Shown here: one piece after another, positions 15,463 to 25,152 of the stretch
How positions within the stretch are numbered: position 1 is the stretch's first letter
Layout: each line of letters begins with the position of its first letter
Source of the DNA: Deltaproteobacteria bacterium
Lineage (GTDB): Bacteria > UBA10199 > DSSB01
Assembly: GCA_024233625.1 (NCBI GenBank)
Contig: JACKPJ010000002.1
Location: 178,618 to 242,617 of the forward strand
Direction: 5' to 3'
DNA: 64,000 nucleotides
Made by a program: the position numbers and the translations under genes
The notes under the pieces: generated by a model
Seen by the model: only the letters and a program-made list of their open reading frames with translations
What the model was told of the DNA's origin: nothing
The model's database searches: none

Positions 15463-18168
15463 ATGAGCAAATCGAAGACCCAACAAAATAGCGAAAAGCA
15501 TGTAGAAGACAGTGATCCACAAGAGACGCAGGACTGGCTAGATTCCTTTGATGCTGTCATTCAAAGGCAGGGGCCTGGTCGCGCGCGTTATCTCCTGCAA
15601 CAAATTGTCAAAAAGGCTCATCAAATGGGTCTGCGAGTTCCTTTGCAACTCAATACGCCTTATATCAATACAATCTCGACTGAACAACAACCAGACTATC
15701 CAGGTGATCAAGCGATTGAGTGGAAGATTCGTAGTTGGGTGCGTTGGAATGCCATGGCGATGGTGGTAAGAGCGAACCAACGCTATCCTGGAATTGGCGG
15801 GCATATTTCGACCTTTGCTTCCGCAGCGACTTTATATGAAGTCGGATTTAATCATTTTTTTCAAGGTAAAGACGCTGATGATCAAGAGTTTGCTCAAAGT
15901 GGTGATCAAATTTTTTTTCAAGGCCATGCTTCTCCAGGAATTTATGCGCGGGCATTTTTAGAAGGGCGTCTAGAAGTTCATCATTTAGAAAATTTTCGTC
16001 GGGAACTCGAAAAAGGCGGAGGACTTTCTTCTTACCCTCATCCTTGGTTGATGCCGGATTTTTGGGAGTTTCCAACCGTTTCGATGGGTTTGGGACCGAT
16101 TGCGGCAATATACCAGGCTCGTTTTAATCGTTATCTTCAAGCAAGAGGTATTCTCAATACTGAAAAATCTCACGTCTGGGCTTTTTTGGGAGATGGGGAA
16201 ACGGATGAGCCTGAAGCTTTAGGTTCTTTGAGTATTGCGGCTCGGGAGAAGCTCGATAATCTGACTTTTGTCGTGAACTGTAATTTGCAACGATTGGACG
16301 GGCCAGTCCGTGGCAATGGAAAAATCATTCAGGGGCTTGAGTCCATTTTTCGTGGAGCGGGTTGGAATGTCATTAAAGTTATTTGGGGAGCGGATTGGGA
16401 TCCATTGCTTAACGCGGATTCTCAAGGACTTTTGGTGCAACGGATGGGTGAGGCGCTTGATGGTCACTATCAAAAGTATTCAGTTGAAGACGGTGCTTAT
16501 ACCAGGCAAGATTTTTTTGGAACACATCCTGATTTGCTCAAACTTGTCGAACATCTCAGTGACGAGCAGATTCGTAAACTGCGCCGTGGAGGCCACGAGC
16601 CTGACAAGGTTTATGCAGCTTATCATGCAGCTTGTCAGCATAAAGGGCAGCCGACAGTTATTTTAGCCAAGACGATTAAAGGTTATGGTTTGGGAGAGGC
16701 TGGTGAAGGTCGTAATGTTACGCATCAGCAGAAAAAACTTAATGAGGAAGAATTAAAAAAATTTCGTGATCGTTTTGATATTCCTATTCCAGATCATAAA
16801 ATTTCTGAATTGCCTTTTTATCGTCCCGATCCCAAAAGTGAGGAAATGCAGTATTTATTAGAGAGACGTGCTCAATTAGGAGGAAGTGTTCCTAAAAGAC
16901 GACGTCAGTTTAAAAAGCTAGACCTTCCCGAGAAGGAAGTTTTTTCGGAAATGTTTAAAGGGTCCGGAGAGCGCAGTGTTTCGACGACTATGGCCTTTGA
17001 TCGCTTGTTAGCTTTATTACTCCGTGATGAAAAACTAGCGCAGCGCATTGTCCCGATTATCCCAGATGAGGCGCGCACCTTTGGTTTAGACCCGCTTTTT
17101 CGCCAGATTGGAATCTATTCTTCTTTGGGGCAGCTTTATGAACCCGTCGATAAAAACCTTTTACTCTACTATAAAGAAAGCGAAGATGGTCAAGTTTTAG
17201 AAGAGGGTATTACCGAAGCAGGTTCGATGGCATCTTTTATCGCGTCAGCGACAAGTTATGCGACACATAACGAGCCAATGATTCCCTTCTATATTTTTTA
17301 TTCCATGTTTGGTTTTCAAAGAACGGGCGATCAAATGTGGGCGGCAGGAGATATGCGAGCTCGAGGTTTTTTGCTGGGAGCAACTTATGGTCGAACAGCA
17401 CTTTCGGGAGAGGGACTTCAACATCAGGATGGTCATAGCCATATCTTGGCAGCCAATATTCCTAATTTAAAGGCTTACCACCCGGCTTTTGCCTATGAAA
17501 TTGCAGTGATTGTTCGTCGGGGTTTAAAGGAAATGTATGAAGAGCAAAAAGATCTTCTCTATTATATTACCTTACAAAACGAAAATTATCCTATGCCATC
17601 TATGCCTGAGGGAGTTGAAGAGGCGATTTTACAAGGGTTATATTTGTTTAAGCCGAGCGCAATTGAATCTAAAACGGAAGTGCAGTTATTCGGCTCTTCG
17701 GTGATGATTAATGAAGCGCTTAAAGCGCAAAAAATATTAGCCGAGAACTATCAGATTGCGGCTAATGTCTGGAGTGTCACGAGTTATCAGCAATTACGCC
17801 GCGAAGCTTTAGAAGTCGAACGTTGGAATCGTTTGCATCCTGAGCAAGAAAAGAAAGAATCTTTTCTTTGCCAACAATTAAAAAATTATCAGGGTCCTTT
17901 GATTGCCGCTAGTGATTCGGTGCGAATGGTGCCAGATCAAATTGCGCGATTTTTGGGAGAGCGCTTTTTGAGTTTAGGGACGGACGGATTTGGACGTAGC
18001 GATAGTCGCGAAAATTTAAGACATTTTTATGAAGTGGATGCAGAAAATATTGTATTGGCCTCTTTATTTCAATTAACTCAAAGGCAAGAAATCGGGACTT
18101 CTGTTCTTCAAGAAGCCATTAATGAGTTTAAAGTGGATACTGAGAGAGAAGCTGCTTGGAATTTATAA
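15463..18168 (+). CDS. aceE: Pyruvate dehydrogenase E1 component, homodimeric type
   Basis: AceE decarboxylates pyruvate with thiamine diphosphate and passes the acetyl group to the lipoyl arms of E2. The 901-residue length matches the homodimeric class. The FFQGHASPGIYARAFLEGR segment and the thiamine-binding GDGETDEPEALG ... NLTFVVNCNLQRLDGPVRGN motif are intact, as is the pyrimidine-domain EGITEAGSMASF region. The genes for E2 (aceF) and E3 (lpd), often adjacent elsewhere, are not in this window. It follows a DoxX gene by seven bases and has no clear ribosome-binding site, which suggests translational coupling. Confidence 0.96.
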   Translation: MSKSKTQQNSEKHVEDSDPQETQDWLDSFDAVIQRQGPGRARYLLQQIVKKAHQMGLRVPLQLNTPYINTISTEQQPDYPGDQAIEWKIRSWVRWNAMAMVVRANQRYPGIGGHISTFASAATLYEVGFNHFFQGKDADDQEFAQSGDQIFFQGHASPGIYARAFLEGRLEVHHLENFRRELEKGGGLSSYPHPWLMPDFWEFPTVSMGLGPIAAIYQARFNRYLQARGILNTEKSHVWAFLGDGETDEPEALGSLSIAAREKLDNLTFVVNCNLQRLDGPVRGNGKIIQGLESIFRGAGWNVIKVIWGADWDPLLNADSQGLLVQRMGEALDGHYQKYSVEDGAYTRQDFFGTHPDLLKLVEHLSDEQIRKLRRGGHEPDKVYAAYHAACQHKGQPTVILAKTIKGYGLGEAGEGRNVTHQQKKLNEEELKKFRDRFDIPIPDHKISELPFYRPDPKSEEMQYLLERRAQLGGSVPKRRRQFKKLDLPEKEVFSEMFKGSGERSVSTTMAFDRLLALLLRDEKLAQRIVPIIPDEARTFGLDPLFRQIGIYSSLGQLYEPVDKNLLLYYKESEDGQVLEEGITEAGSMASFIASATSYATHNEPMIPFYIFYSMFGFQRTGDQMWAAGDMRARGFLLGATYGRTALSGEGLQHQDGHSHILAANIPNLKAYHPAFAYEIAVIVRRGLKEMYEEQKDLLYYITLQNENYPMPSMPEGVEEAILQGLYLFKPSAIESKTEVQLFGSSVMINEALKAQKILAENYQIAANVWSVTSYQQLRREALEVERWNRLHPEQEKKESFLCQQLKNYQGPLIAASDSVRMVPDQIARFLGERFLSLGTDGFGRSDSRENLRHFYEVDAENIVLASLFQLTQRQEIGTSVLQEAINEFKVDTEREAAWNL

Positions 18169-18264
18169 TCAATTTTTATCACTAGAAATTTTTGATAGCT
18201 CTGTGTTAGGGGTTAATTTAGGTTAGGACGAATTGCCAAACTTGATTAAAGCAAAGGAAGAATT

Positions 18265-19524
18265 ATGTCTAAAGATTCTGAAATGGTCGTTGAGTTAGCG
18301 AAAAAAGCTCGCGCTGCTGTCAGTGACGCAGCTAATTTGACGACTCTACAAAAGAATCAGTTTTTGGAAAAGGCTGCCACTCATATTTTAAAGTCTTCTC
18401 AACGTATTCAAGAAGAAAATCGAAAAGATTTGGAAGCGGCAAAGGCAAAAGGTTTGAGTTCTGCGATGATCGACCGCTTGGTTTTAAATGATCAGCGTAT
18501 TCAAGATATGGCTCAAGGTCTTTTAGACGTGTTTAAATTAGAGGATCCGGTAGGTCAGGTCGTCAAAGGTTGGGTGAGACCCAATGGCTTACGTGTGGAG
18601 AAGGTGCGAATTCCATTAGGCGTGATCTGCATGATTTATGAATCGCGACCCAATGTTACCGTCGATGCAGCAGGCCTTTGCTTAAAATCAGGAAATGTTG
18701 TCGTCTTGCGTGGTGGATCAGAAGCTTTTCATAGTAATCAAATTTTGGGAACAATCTTGCGAGAAGTCTTGGTCGAAGAAAAAATCAATCCCGATGTGAT
18801 ACAAGTGGTTCCCACGACTGACCGTGAAGCGGTGCAGACCCTCTTAGTTCAAGATCAATATATTGATCTAGTGATTCCACGAGGTGGAGAAAGCCTGATG
18901 AATATGCTTAGGCAGTACAGTAAAATCCCCGTTATCAAGCACGACAAGGGAGTTTGCCATATCTTTGTAGATTACAATGCGGATTTGGAAAAGGCGGAAC
19001 AAATTGTGCTGAATGCCAAAGTACAACGGCCAGGAGTATGTAATGCTTTGGAGACCTTATTGGTGGATCAGAAGCTTGCTCATCAATTTTTACCTCGAAT
19101 GGTTCAAGAGTTACAGAATCAAGGGGTAGAGGTTAGAGGCTGTCAAAAAACTCAAGAAATTTCTGAGAATGTGCAGGTTGCGACAGAGGAAGATTGGGAC
19201 ACCGAATATCTTGAAAAAATTCTTTCGATCAAAATTGTTGAGGGAATTGATGAAGCTTTGGAGCATATCCGTCAATACAGTTCTTTACACACCGAGTCGA
19301 TTTTGACTAATGACGAGCAGCATGCCGAAAGGTTTTTACGAGAGGTCAATTCTTCGGCAGTTTTAGTTAATGCCTCGACGCGGTTTAATGATGGTGGCCA
19401 ATTGGGTTTAGGTGCTGAAATTGGAATTTCCACTACAAAGCTCCATGCTTTTGGGCCAATGGGGCTTGAAGAATTAACCACTCAAAAATATGTGATACGT
19501 GGGGAAGGACAGATTCGTGAGTGA
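18265..19524 (+). CDS. proA: Gamma-glutamyl phosphate reductase
   Basis: ProA reduces gamma-glutamyl phosphate to glutamate-5-semialdehyde with NADPH in proline synthesis. The 419 residues match the family. The nucleotide-binding ICMIYESRPNVTVDAAG and LKSGNVVVLRGG segments and the catalytic Cys in QRPGVCNALE are present. AAGGAAG lies upstream of the ATG. proB is not adjacent. Its 3' end overlaps rsfS by eight bases and begins a compact run with rsfS, rlmH, gpmI and comF. Confidence 0.97.
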   Translation: MSKDSEMVVELAKKARAAVSDAANLTTLQKNQFLEKAATHILKSSQRIQEENRKDLEAAKAKGLSSAMIDRLVLNDQRIQDMAQGLLDVFKLEDPVGQVVKGWVRPNGLRVEKVRIPLGVICMIYESRPNVTVDAAGLCLKSGNVVVLRGGSEAFHSNQILGTILREVLVEEKINPDVIQVVPTTDREAVQTLLVQDQYIDLVIPRGGESLMNMLRQYSKIPVIKHDKGVCHIFVDYNADLEKAEQIVLNAKVQRPGVCNALETLLVDQKLAHQFLPRMVQELQNQGVEVRGCQKTQEISENVQVATEEDWDTEYLEKILSIKIVEGIDEALEHIRQYSSLHTESILTNDEQHAERFLREVNSSAVLVNASTRFNDGGQLGLGAEIGISTTKLHAFGPMGLEELTTQKYVIRGEGQIRE

Positions 19525-19909
19525 TCAAGTCAAAAAAAAGAAAATAAGAGATATTCAGGAACTTCTTAAAATCATCGTTCAAGAAATTGAAGATACCAAA
19601 GGAATGGACCTGGTGATTTTAGATTTAGAAGGCAAGGTCAGCTACACAGACTATTTTGTGTTAGTGACAGGAAGCAGTGATCGTCATGCTCAGGCGATTG
19701 CTGATCGCATTGAGCTGAAGCTCAAAAAAGAATACCAGCGCATGGCAATTTCTATTGAGGGTTATCAAGAAGCGCATTGGGTCTTAATGGATTATGGTGA
19801 TGTCGTTGTGCATATCTTTTTGTCTGAAGAGCGTGAATTTTATGATTTGGAAACAATGTGGAAAGATGTTCCTCGGATTTCCGAAAAGCAGCTATTGCAG
19901 TCCTCATGA
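19517..19909 (+). CDS. rsfS: Ribosomal silencing factor RsfS
   Basis: RsfS binds ribosomal protein uL14 on the 50S subunit and blocks joining with 30S when nutrients run low. The 130 residues contain the family core: DLEGKVSYTDYFVLVTGSSDRHAQAIAD, the EGYQEAHWVLMDYGDVVVHIF segment and YDLETMW. I chose the GTG at 19517, which overlaps the proA stop and has GGAAGGA seven bases upstream; an in-frame GTG at 19499 is less well placed. rlmH starts in its stop (ATGA). The proA-rsfS-rlmH order is a common bacterial arrangement. Confidence 0.95.
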   Translation: MSDQVKKKKIRDIQELLKIIVQEIEDTKGMDLVILDLEGKVSYTDYFVLVTGSSDRHAQAIADRIELKLKKEYQRMAISIEGYQEAHWVLMDYGDVVVHIFLSEEREFYDLETMWKDVPRISEKQLLQSS

Positions 19910-20376
19910 AAGTTCGTTTATTCGTTTTAGGTAAACTAAAAGAACCCGCTTTAAAAGTTTTATGCGAGGATTATATTCAACGGATCCAGCGTTTTCACGA
20001 TTTTGTCGTGGAAGAAATCCCTGACGAATCCATTCATGCAAAAATTCCGGTCGAAAAAATATTAGAAAAAGAAGCGGAGCGGATTTTAAATAAGCTCAAG
20101 CCAGGAGCGATGTTGGTTCTTTTGGATGTTCGTGGACAACAATTAACTAGTGAAGCCTTGGCCAAACAGTTAGAATCTTGGTTGCAAGCTGCCGTCCAAG
20201 AAATTGTCTTTGTCATCGGGAGTGCGCATGGCTTCTCGCAGTCTCTCAAAGAAAGAGCGCAGTTTCGTTTATCGCTTTCCAAGTTGACTTTTCCGCATCA
20301 ATTGGTACGGGTCATTGCTTTGGAGCAGATTTATCGTGCCTGGACGGTGATTAAAAATATAAAATATCATTATTAA
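19906..20376 (+). CDS. rlmH: 23S rRNA (pseudouridine-1915-N3)-methyltransferase
   Basis: RlmH methylates pseudouridine 1915 in helix 69 of 23S rRNA on the assembled ribosome. The 156 residues match the SPOUT-class family: KVRLFVLGKLKEP at the start, LLDVRGQQLTSEALA, then the knot segment IVFVIGSAHGFSQSLKERA and LSKLTFPHQLVRVIALEQIYRAW at the end. The ATG at 19906 overlaps the rsfS stop; the longer reading frame from 19858 adds residues foreign to the family. gpmI follows after 13 bases. Confidence 0.97.
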   Translation: MKVRLFVLGKLKEPALKVLCEDYIQRIQRFHDFVVEEIPDESIHAKIPVEKILEKEAERILNKLKPGAMLVLLDVRGQQLTSEALAKQLESWLQAAVQEIVFVIGSAHGFSQSLKERAQFRLSLSKLTFPHQLVRVIALEQIYRAWTVIKNIKYHY

Positions 20377-20389
20377 AAACGAGTCATTT

Positions 20390-21958
20390 ATGAATTTTAA
20401 AAAACCACACATGTTAATGATACTAGATGGCTGGGGTTATCGTGAATCTCTAGAAGCCAATGCCATTGCCTTAGCCAAGACGCCTCATTATGATCAGCTT
20501 TTAAAAGATTACCCTCATTGCTTGCTCGATGCTTCTGGACATGCAGTGGGTTTACCCGATGGTATTATGGGAAACTCTGAGGTGGGTCATTTAAATATTG
20601 GAGCAGGGCGAATTGCCAAGTTGGGTTTGACTCGAATTTATTCAGCGATTGAATCCGGAGAGTTTTTTCGCAATTCTGCTTTATTGGAAGCAATGAATGC
20701 GGCCAAGCAGAAGCAATCAGCTTTACATTTGATGGGTTTAGTTTCGGATGGAGCGGTGCATTCTCACCAAGATCATCTGTATGCATTACTTAAAATGGCG
20801 AAAGAACAGGATGTGCCTCAAGTGTTTATTCATGTGTTTTGTGATGGTCGAGATACGGACCCTCAAAGCGCAAAAAAATATGTTCAGGCGCTTCAAGATA
20901 AAATTCAAGAATTGAGTATTGGTAAAATTGCCAGTATTTCTGGACGTTATTATTCGATGGATCGTGATCAACGTTGGGAACGTACTCAGCTTGCGTACGA
21001 AGCAATTGTTGAAGGGAAGGGGATTTTTGTATCAGATCCTGTTCATGCAATCGAAGAAGCTTATGCTAATGAAGAAAGTGATGAGTTTATTCGACCGCGT
21101 GTGCTTTGTGAGTTACGTGCATCCGGTGAGGAAAAACCGCTTGCAAAAATGAATGATAAAGATGCGGTGATCTTTTTTAATTTTAGGGCAGACCGAGCGA
21201 GACAGTTGACACGCGCTCTGACTGAAGATTCCTTTTCAGGTTTTGAAAGAAAGATTTTTCCTCATCTTTCAGTATTTGTTTGCATGTCAGAGTATGATAA
21301 AAATTTTGGACTGCCCGTCGCTTTTCCTTCGGTGAAAATTCGTCATACTTTAGGAGAGATCTTATCTGAGCATGGTTTAAAGCAATTGCGCATTGCCGAA
21401 ACTGAAAAATATGCTCACGTCACCTTCTTTTTTAATGGAGGGGAAGAAAAAGTATTTCCAGGAGAAGAACGTATTTTAGTGCCTTCTCCTCGAGAGGTAG
21501 CAACTTATGATCTAAAGCCTGAAATGAGTGCTCCAAAAGTGACAGAGGAAGTTTTGGAGGCTTTAGATCGTGATGAGTTTGATGTGATTATCCTTAATTT
21601 TGCCAATGCGGATATGGTGGGTCATAGTGGAAAACTTCAGGCAGCCATTCAGGCAGTGGAAGTTTTAGATGAGCAAATCGGGAAGATTTTTCAAAAACTT
21701 CAGGAAAAAAACGGCGTTCTTCTCTTGAGCGCAGACCATGGAAATTGCGAACAGATGCAAGATGAGAAAAAAAAGCCTCACACGGCTCATACGACTGACT
21801 TGGTTCCTTTTATTTTAGCAGGAGAAAAATGGAAAGGGGCTCGTTTAAAAAAGCTTGGGACCTTAGCGGATATTGCTCCGACCTTCTTACAAATATTAGA
21901 GCTTCCCATTCCAGCTGAAATGACTGGGAATTGTCTGTTGCAGACTGAAAAAGATTAA
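20390..21958 (+). CDS. gpmI: 2,3-bisphosphoglycerate-independent phosphoglycerate mutase
   Basis: GpmI interconverts 3- and 2-phosphoglycerate in glycolysis, using two metal ions and a phosphoserine intermediate. The 522 residues match the family. Asp13 in LILDGWG-type context and Ser63 in GIMGNSEVGHLNIGAGR are the expected metal ligand and nucleophile. The DGRDTDPQSA, RADRARQL and ADHGNCEQM motifs of the metal-binding domain are all present. It follows rlmH closely and its stop adjoins the start of comF, so it is probably in the same transcript. Confidence 0.97.
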   Translation: MNFKKPHMLMILDGWGYRESLEANAIALAKTPHYDQLLKDYPHCLLDASGHAVGLPDGIMGNSEVGHLNIGAGRIAKLGLTRIYSAIESGEFFRNSALLEAMNAAKQKQSALHLMGLVSDGAVHSHQDHLYALLKMAKEQDVPQVFIHVFCDGRDTDPQSAKKYVQALQDKIQELSIGKIASISGRYYSMDRDQRWERTQLAYEAIVEGKGIFVSDPVHAIEEAYANEESDEFIRPRVLCELRASGEEKPLAKMNDKDAVIFFNFRADRARQLTRALTEDSFSGFERKIFPHLSVFVCMSEYDKNFGLPVAFPSVKIRHTLGEILSEHGLKQLRIAETEKYAHVTFFFNGGEEKVFPGEERILVPSPREVATYDLKPEMSAPKVTEEVLEALDRDEFDVIILNFANADMVGHSGKLQAAIQAVEVLDEQIGKIFQKLQEKNGVLLLSADHGNCEQMQDEKKKPHTAHTTDLVPFILAGEKWKGARLKKLGTLADIAPTFLQILELPIPAEMTGNCLLQTEKD

Positions 21959-21964
21959 TTGATT

Positions 21965-22702
21965 ATGATCATCATAAAGAGTCTCGCTCAACATTTCCAC
22001 CACTTCTTTTTAGCGCCTGCTCGTTGTGAACTCTGTGATCAGTATGTGAAGATCATTCCTAGTTTTTGCTCAGATTGCCAAGCTCAAGTCAAAATGCTTA
22101 GCCAGTCCCATTGTCAAATTTGCGCGATGCCTTTTGAAAGTCTTGAAGCAAGTCCTCATACTTGTTCGGTATGTATTCAAAAAGCTCCTGCTTTTAGTAA
22201 GGTTTATGCTGCTTTTGAATGGTGCGATATGATTGCAAAGTCCATTCATAAAGTTAAATTCGGAGCTCAAATTTCGCTTTTAGAGGTGTTGGCTTGTCAT
22301 GGGCATAAAGACTTTTTAGCTAGCTTGGCAGAATTTCGACCGGATAAAATTGTTCCTGTTCCATTACATTGGCGACGCAGCTTTAAACGGGGGTATAATC
22401 AAGCCAGTTTATTGGCAGAGAAGCTACGTCAATTTTCTAATTTAGACATTCCCATTGTAGAAAGTCTTTCGCGAGATTACCAAAAAGCTCAAGCTCAAAA
22501 AAACCGGGAGGAACGCCTGCGAGATTTGCGAGGAGTTTTTAAAATTGAAAAACCTGAGCTTTTTCTAAATCAACGCGTTTTAATTGTGGATGATATTATG
22601 ACGACGGGTGCAACTGCTCATTCTCTTGCAAGTGAGATTTTAAGCGTAGGAGCTAAAGAAGTGAGGGTGTTTGTACTGGCACGAGTTGGCTTAAAAAAAT
22701 AA
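21965..22702 (+). CDS. comF: ComF family phosphoribosyltransferase-like protein
   Basis: A 245-residue cytoplasmic protein. The N-terminus carries paired Cys motifs (CELC ... CSDC and CQIC ... CSVC) that would bind zinc. The C-terminus is a type-I phosphoribosyltransferase fold with the VLIVDDIMTTGAT PRPP-binding loop and the family's KRGYNQASLLAEKL segment. ComF proteins act in DNA uptake and processing of incoming single strands in several bacteria; here that role is by homology only. I prefer the ATG at 21965 to a TTG at 21959. Last gene of the proA-to-comF run. Confidence 0.92.
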   Translation: MIIIKSLAQHFHHFFLAPARCELCDQYVKIIPSFCSDCQAQVKMLSQSHCQICAMPFESLEASPHTCSVCIQKAPAFSKVYAAFEWCDMIAKSIHKVKFGAQISLLEVLACHGHKDFLASLAEFRPDKIVPVPLHWRRSFKRGYNQASLLAEKLRQFSNLDIPIVESLSRDYQKAQAQKNREERLRDLRGVFKIEKPELFLNQRVLIVDDIMTTGATAHSLASEILSVGAKEVRVFVLARVGLKK

Positions 22703-22790
22703 CTTGCTACTTGCCTTGTTTTAATCAAGTGTAGTGGGAGAGAGCCCTAATCTAGTTTTTTAATGTGCAGAAAGGTGTCATTGAGAAAAA

Positions 22791-23567
22791 ATGCAAGATT
22801 TTTTAAAAATTGCAGAACAAGCTTGTCGAGAGTCCGGAAAAATTCAACTGGATAACTTAAATCAAGAGAGAGAGATCGAATTTAAGGGAGCGATTAACTT
22901 AGTGACAAGTGTGGATAAGGCCTGTGAAAAATTCATTGTTGAGCTTATTCAGGGGAATTTTCCTGATCATGATATTTTAGCAGAAGAAGGGGGAGGTAAG
23001 CGCAAAGACAGCCCCTACAAATGGGTCATTGACCCTCTTGATGGAACCACTAATTATGCTCATCGTTATCCTCTCTTTTGTACTTCGATTGCTTTGGAAT
23101 ATCAGGGAGAAATTATCACAGCAGCAGTTTATGAACCAAATCGTGACGAGATGTTTTTGGCAGAAAAAGGTTCAGGGGCGACTTGTAACGGTAAAAAAAT
23201 CGCGGTAAGCTCTCATTCCACAGTAAATGAATCAATGTTAGCCACAGGTTTTGCTTATAATATTCGTGAGACTGAGGATAATAATCTCAATCACTTCAAA
23301 AAAGTTGTTTTATCTGCCCAAGCCGTCCGAAGAGATGGTGTGGCGGCTTCTGACTTATGCGATGTTGCCATGGGGCGTTTTGATGGTTTTTGGGAGCTTA
23401 ATTTATTTCCTTGGGATGTTGCTGCAGGTTTTCTTATTATTCAAGAGTCAGGCGGAAAAGTAACCGATTTTCGTGGGAAAAATTTTGAGATTTATTCGAA
23501 ACAAATTTTGGCAACGAACGATAAAATTCATCAAGAAATGGTTGAGATATTGATGCGGGAGCTTTAA
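22791..23567 (+). CDS. suhB: Inositol monophosphatase family protein
   Basis: A 258-residue magnesium-dependent phosphatase. The metal-binding Glu lies in ILAEEGGG; the signature WVIDPLDGTTNYAHRYP and the C-terminal WDVAAG are intact. In enteric bacteria SuhB also joins the rRNA antitermination complex; whether this protein does so cannot be seen. It stands between comF and a TPR protein with gaps of 88 and 34 bases. Confidence 0.92.
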   Translation: MQDFLKIAEQACRESGKIQLDNLNQEREIEFKGAINLVTSVDKACEKFIVELIQGNFPDHDILAEEGGGKRKDSPYKWVIDPLDGTTNYAHRYPLFCTSIALEYQGEIITAAVYEPNRDEMFLAEKGSGATCNGKKIAVSSHSTVNESMLATGFAYNIRETEDNNLNHFKKVVLSAQAVRRDGVAASDLCDVAMGRFDGFWELNLFPWDVAAGFLIIQESGGKVTDFRGKNFEIYSKQILATNDKIHQEMVEILMREL

Positions 23568-23601
23568 TCTTTTAATCTATTATTCAGATTGTATTAAAAA
23601 A

Positions 23602-24264
23602 ATGAACGCACAACAAAAAATGGACCAAGTCCTCGAAAATCAAAATCTTGATCAAGCCTTTGAGCTCATGGCACATAAAGATTTTCTTGCAGCTGAAGAA
23701 GAGCTTAATGAGGGTTTGGCTGATGCCAAATTCCAAGAAGATGCCAATTTAGAAGCAGTTTTTTATTCTGCTTTTGGAGTTCTTTCTAAGCTTAAAAAAG
23801 ATTATCAGAAAGCTTGGGAATATTACGAAGCTGCTGAGAAAATACTCCCTAATGACCCTTCTCTAAAATTAATTGTGGCTCGTTTGGGGCTAGATATTTT
23901 TGGTCAGACTGACTCAGTGATACGCCGTTGTAAAAAGGTGTTAGAAATTGCTTCCCAGGATTCAGAATATTGCCATCAAGCTTTAACCATCATGGGAATT
24001 GCATATCTAAACAAAGGTGAGCGCCATCAAGCGATTCGATGTCTCCATCAAGTCATGGAAGCTGGATTTGAGGACTTAAGCAGTGCAAATTATATTGATC
24101 TAAAGTTAGTTGAAGAGCTGATAAAAAAGCGAGTAGGATTAGAAGATTGTCGTCAATACTTGGAATTGGCCTTGGTATTTGCAAAAAATCGCCAGGAAGA
24201 AAAGCACATCGAATTATATAGTCGTCTTTTGGACGCTTTCTCTCCGGAAGAAGTCACAGAATAA
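23602..24264 (+). CDS. TPR-repeat protein
   Basis: A 220-residue cytoplasmic, fully helical protein with TPR-like units (for example DYQKAWEYYEAAEKILPND and ALTIMGIAYLNKGERHQAIRCL). No signal peptide or catalytic motif is visible. TPR proteins act as protein-binding scaffolds. It ends three bases before the next gene, so the two may be cotranscribed. Some Cys-containing helices could be structural. No family name is recognised beyond the repeat type. Confidence 0.8.
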   Translation: MNAQQKMDQVLENQNLDQAFELMAHKDFLAAEEELNEGLADAKFQEDANLEAVFYSAFGVLSKLKKDYQKAWEYYEAAEKILPNDPSLKLIVARLGLDIFGQTDSVIRRCKKVLEIASQDSEYCHQALTIMGIAYLNKGERHQAIRCLHQVMEAGFEDLSSANYIDLKLVEELIKKRVGLEDCRQYLELALVFAKNRQEEKHIELYSRLLDAFSPEEVTE

Positions 24265-24267
24265 TAA

Positions 24268-24981
24268 ATGTTTTATAATGCTGTGATGTCAATAAAGTTT
24301 TTTAAAATGGCTTTGAGGAAAATCTATTACATTTTAATATCTTGGATTTTTATATCTATTTTGCCGACTTTTTTAGCTGCAAATCCTCCTGAGTTTTTTA
24401 GCGTGGATGACATTGCGAGAAGTTCTGTAGGGTCTTTTCCCAAAGATTGGACAACTTATCCCTTTCAAAAATACAAGGCAAAACAAGTCTATCGAGTTAC
24501 TGAAGAATCTGGACTAAAGTTTATTCGAGCGGAAGATAAATCGGGCTTGTCAGTCGTTATTTTTAAAGATTTTGATTGGAACATCGAAAAATACCCTTAC
24601 CTTAAATTCAAATGGAGAGCTCAAAATATTCCTGAGGGCTCCCGGGAAGACAAGCGAGAGACCAATGATAGCGCTTGTGGAGTTTATGTTGGTTTTGGAC
24701 GTTTTTCGGCTTTAAAATATGTTTGGAGTGCCTCTTTGCCAGTAGGTTATGTTTGGAATAAAAAGCCTGGACAAATGCTAATCATTACAAAAAAAAGTGG
24801 TTCTCAAGACCTCGGTGAGTGGAATGAAGTTTCCATTAATGTTCCCAAAGACTTTCAAAAATATTATGGCAAAAAAATCGACCGTTTGCCGAGTGGAATT
24901 GCTATCTTGACTGATGGTAATGCAGTGCAGAGTCCATCCGCTTGTGACTATCGAGATTTTCGAATTTCAACGCAGCCCTAA
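24268..24981 (+). CDS. DUF3047 family exported protein
   Basis: A 237-residue protein with a signal peptide or N-terminal membrane helix (about residues 12-37). The rest matches the DUF3047 layout: FPKDWTTYPF, a YLKFKWRAQNIPEG segment, SACGVYVGFG, YVWSASLPVG and a final SACDYRDFRIS. The domain is predicted to be a jelly-roll-like beta-sandwich, perhaps carbohydrate-binding; its function is unknown. Several in-frame ATGs (24268, 24286, 24307) lack a clear ribosome-binding site, so the exact start is open. Confidence 0.8.
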   Translation: MFYNAVMSIKFFKMALRKIYYILISWIFISILPTFLAANPPEFFSVDDIARSSVGSFPKDWTTYPFQKYKAKQVYRVTEESGLKFIRAEDKSGLSVVIFKDFDWNIEKYPYLKFKWRAQNIPEGSREDKRETNDSACGVYVGFGRFSALKYVWSASLPVGYVWNKKPGQMLIITKKSGSQDLGEWNEVSINVPKDFQKYYGKKIDRLPSGIAILTDGNAVQSPSACDYRDFRISTQP

Positions 24982-25152
24982 AAATAAAATATTTCAAAAT
25001 TATTATATGGTTTCAATAGCTTTTATAGGTATTGTGGCTTTTAATAAATTATGACACACTAATTCGGGCGGCAACTTAGCTGTGTTGAAATTCGATACTT
25101 ATTATAGTGAGAAAATTTTTCAATTTTACTGTAGAGATGTTAAGAGAAGAAA

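Noticed and set aside
19858..19905. Longer rlmH start
   Set aside because: The extra 16 residues overlap rsfS out of frame and are foreign to the family; ATG at 19906 overlaps the rsfS stop as expected.
22703..22740. Terminator after comF
   Set aside because: The CTACTTG / CAAGTGTAG pairing contains a bulge and there is no T run.
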